Source: Tubiluchus corallicola
Lineage: Eukaryota; Priapulida; Priapulimorpha; Priapulimorphida; Tubiluchidae
Direction of reading: 5' to 3'
Assembly: GCA_030141605.1 (NCBI GenBank)
Contig: JAQGDQ010000375.1
Coordinates: 141,501 to 205,500 of the forward strand
DNA: 64,000 nt
The translations under genes were made by a program, and so were the position numbers. Of this stretch, positions 61,223 through 64,000 are shown in pieces. The notes below the pieces were generated by a model that did not search any database, had not been told where the DNA came from, and saw only the letters and a program-made list of their open reading frames with translations. The first letter of the stretch is position 1. Every line of letters starts with the position of its first letter.

Positions 61223-62780
61223 ATGGTAATTATAGCCGTGTAGACTGTAGTCTGTATGTCGGTTGTGGAATTTACCAGGTAAGGTCCGTACTTCAAACTC
61301 AGGATGTGTCACGCTATTTTCTGCCTTTCAAGTAAGTTTGGTTTCATTTCTGCAGGAGGTTTATTTCTACCGGTACTTTGAAAGATCTTTGCTTTAGTTT
61401 TGTCAGGGTAAAATTTAAATTCTAACTGTATTGCAGTTTTCATGGTAAAAATGCCATCACGATAGCGTAAATCTCAGCGTCTGCAAGAGATGGCGCTAGC
61501 AGCTTACGCTTCCATATATTAGTCTGTTTTTCATATATTAGAACACATTGGATGTTAAAAACGAAAAAGCAGCGAATTGCTCAGCTAGGATGCTGCCATG
61601 CTAGAATCTAGTCACCACACCGAAAATAAAAAGTATGCTTACATGTATTAGAAGTATTATCATTTTCACCGCTCTGACACTGAGAAGACTCTGATCAGAC
61701 TGAGATTACTATTATCATCATCGCTAGTAAGTGCTGCCACCTAACGCGAGTGAAATAAGTTGTATCTGCGTAAAATACTCCTCATAAAATCTCCTCATCA
61801 CCTCTATAATCACGTGAGCGAATTGCTTAAAAATTTTATTTTTTTCTTGAACGTCTTTCTTAAACGAAAAAATGTAGCACAGCTAGCGTCATAAAACGTA
61901 GCATAGTAAACAACTTCTTTACAAATCTGTAAATACAAGATAGTTTAAATAAAGAATTACGCTTATCATTGTTTATGCCTCACATTATTTACCCCGTTGC
62001 ATCTTATCTCCATCTCGTAAACGTAAGAATAGATTAATTTGCAATATCTAGCGTAATATTGTAGCCGAAAGAGTTTACAATTCCCCACACTAACGCAGAT
62101 TTTAACCCTAAGCATAAGCATAACCTTAATCCGCATAACCATAATTAATTTTTTGTGTGGGGGAATTGTAAACTTTAACTAATATAGCTAAAATTATTAA
62201 TTAAATACAATTATAACAGTATAAAAGAAACAACAATACAAAATACATCAAGTTTTGAACTAATATGACAGCTGAACAAAGATGAATTACGCTGCTTTCT
62301 GTCCCCGTAAATTTTACTGAAACGTAAAATACTGTCCCAAATCCACTATTCGTCCAGGCTCAAAGACTCGAGAATAACTGACAATCATCTGCACGTAAAG
62401 ACAGTCTTTAATATCAGTTCAGTTCATCTTAAGCCGATTTAGTCTCTATGAAACTGGATTATTTCACCTCGGTGCAGCAGAAAATGCGCAGGATGAATCT
62501 AATATAGATCGTAATGACTTGATCTAAAAGCAACACGTTTAATGCTAGAGAGATGTGTCAGCGGAAGTGGTGTAGCGTGCTCGCTTCCCGAAAACGCCCA
62601 AAATGTGAATGACTTCGGTTTATTTCCAACCAAAATTTTTCTTCCTTCCAAATTATCTATGTTATTTGGTGTTATCTCTAACCCCATGTCGTTGAGGCAG
62701 CGAGCATGCATGATGCTACAAACACACAATGAATTCAATTTCAAAACCAAAGTTTGAAAAACTGGAAACATGAAAGAGTT

Positions 62781-62862
62781 ATACCAAAGCCTTTGTTCGA
62801 ACCGAGGACCTGCTTTACAAAGCAGACGCCATAACCACTAGCCTACCGTGTTTCCTAGCGAT
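62781..62862 (-). ncRNA. tRNA-derived SINE head, Thr-like
   Basis: Minus strand: GGTAGGCTAGTGGTTATGGC (A box), a well-formed anticodon arm TCTGCTTTGTAAAGCAGG with TGT at the loop, and TCGGTTCGAAC (B box). The acceptor ends do not pair, so it is a SINE or pseudogene of the same kind as the copy 1.6 kb upstream. Confidence 0.6.
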
Positions 62863-63657
62863 CAACTTAGCTGACCAATTTCAGCATTTCCAAGATCGCT
62901 CACGCGATTCTAGATATATTTTAATTATGATTCATTTTGAACCTGAACTTTACATCGGTAATTACTTAATTATTTGCAGTCTTTATATACACAATGATTT
63001 GGTGAATTATTGTAAATGCTGTCGTTTTTTATTTATTGTGTTATATGACGATTATATCTAACATGCGGGTTTTTTTCTACGTAGTTTTTTCGATTTACTT
63101 ATATATATTGGAACGAATTGCATTGTAATGCAATTGATCGTCGATATACAACCAGAAAAAGTTATCAAGATTACTACTTTCTTGCTAATCTAGAATTCTG
63201 TAATGATATTTATACGCTTATTGTGAGGTACGTAAGGTACGTTGATGAGATACAACATACATCTTATCTAATCAAATACGTAAGATACTAAAATTTTAAT
63301 TATTTTACTTTTAAACATATATTTGAAAAACAAAAATTCTTTATAATATGAGATTTAATTCGACCCGGTAAGAACTGTTTAATTATTTTATATCTGATTG
63401 TAATTTCTGTATTTTTACTGTCAAATGCAGGTCGCTGATCCAGTTACTGGCAATAATTGCTGCAGCAATGGAAACGGTTTAGTTATAATACAAATACGTT
63501 AAACGGAGTCAGGGAGGGGTTAGTTATTAAAATTCACCTGGTTATTAATGCTATGTAGTTCAGTTTATTATTATAACCGCGGATATAACATGCTTATGGG
63601 ACATACGCTTACAGCTGTTGTTGTTTCTTAAAGTGTGATTTGAAAAACTGAAATTTC

Positions 63658-64000
63658 TTAAAATGAAAATGCCCACACCCAAGGATTTTTGGCATTCATA
63701 GGATAAGTGCAAAGCGCTTTGTAATGTGGAACAACAAATTTATTGTACATTACCCATGAGATAATAATAAGTACAATAAAGGCTACAAAACAACGCGATC
63801 GAATTTTGTTCAAAAGGCGCCAAAAGAAGGATGGCGGTTTGGGCCCTTTCTTTCCGCAGACGGTGCATGTAAGTACGTGCTCGTATGAAGTGTCGTCAAA
63901 AGAAATATTGGTGTCCGATTCATCTACAACTTTGTTCAAGATGAGGAACTTTTCATTTTCCACATTTCCGGCTCCAAGCTGCACGACGACTCTCACTTGC
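63658..64000 (-). CDS. C-terminal part of an unrecognised membrane protein (partial)
   Basis: An open frame runs in from the right edge and stops at 63658. About 113 residues are visible: an acidic polar stretch (KVVDESDTNISFDDTSYEH), a CTVCGKKGPKP dicysteine motif, a basic segment (WRLLNKIRSRC), one membrane helix (FVAFIVLIIISWVMY) and a 25-residue tail after it. The apparent start codon GTG is not a true start; coding continues beyond the window. I do not recognise the family. Length and composition favour a real terminal exon. Confidence 0.5.
   Translation of the reverse strand, partial: QVRVVVQLGAGNVENEKFLILNKVVDESDTNISFDDTSYEHVLTCTVCGKKGPKPPSFFWRLLNKIRSRCFVAFIVLIIISWVMYNKFVVPHYKALCTYPMNAKNPWVWAFSF

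Overview
This window is nuclear DNA from an invertebrate animal. It is AT-rich, its genes are split by GT-AG introns, and it is full of microsatellites, degenerate non-LTR retrotransposons and small DNA transposons. The gene content is animal: an ACE-type M2 peptidase with a phase-matched exon chain, a gustatory-receptor-like 7TM protein, an intronless small heat-shock protein, an SH3 adaptor, and NIT-domain membrane proteins. The heat-shock protein resembles those of lophotrochozoans, so a marine spiralian is my guess. That is weak inference, and no species is claimed.

Layout. From 1 to 12.85 kb, the 5' half of an angiotensin-converting-enzyme-like gene lies on the minus strand (7 exons; the catalytic exons fall off the left edge). 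Its introns hold a broken PHD-finger LINE piece, a perfect-period 307-bp tandem duplication and several microsatellites. From 13.7 to 15.6 kb are two cut-and-paste elements: a 1085-bp hAT-like element and a 232-bp MITE. From 16.36 to 18.55 kb is a complete four-exon gustatory-receptor-like gene (+). From 20.13 to 20.78 kb is an intronless sHSP (-) with a TATA box and a poly(A) signal. From 21.3 to 22.2 kb are a CA microsatellite and an 18-copy 35-bp minisatellite.

From 22.9 to 47.9 kb lies a long plus-strand gene for an SH3-linker-SH3 adaptor. Its terminal exon is 2.5 kb. Several small upstream exons join in phase, and up to three alternative first exons are visible (about 22.9, 32.8 and 44.9 kb). 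Its introns carry a MITE, a roughly 270-bp CT tract, LINE debris and two families of dispersed tandem repeats with inverted copies. From 49.07 to 54.59 kb, two tandem, divergent minus-strand paralogues encode two-pass membrane proteins with an NIT-like (nitrate/nitrite-sensor-like) ectodomain. Both have one phase-1 intron at the same place. From 55 to 60.9 kb is a dead CR1/Jockey-superfamily LINE with an SGNH-esterase ORF1, a very hydrophobic segment ending in a 2A-like motif, and an endonuclease-RT ORF2. It ends in a 330-bp (TAC)n tail. From 60.9 to 63.6 kb there are tRNA-derived SINE pieces. A partial membrane-protein exon (-) closes the window.

Most genes here act at the membrane or cell surface, but nothing in the sequence shows a shared pathway. 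Exon chains were built by hand from splice signals and reading-frame phase, so single-base boundary errors are possible.
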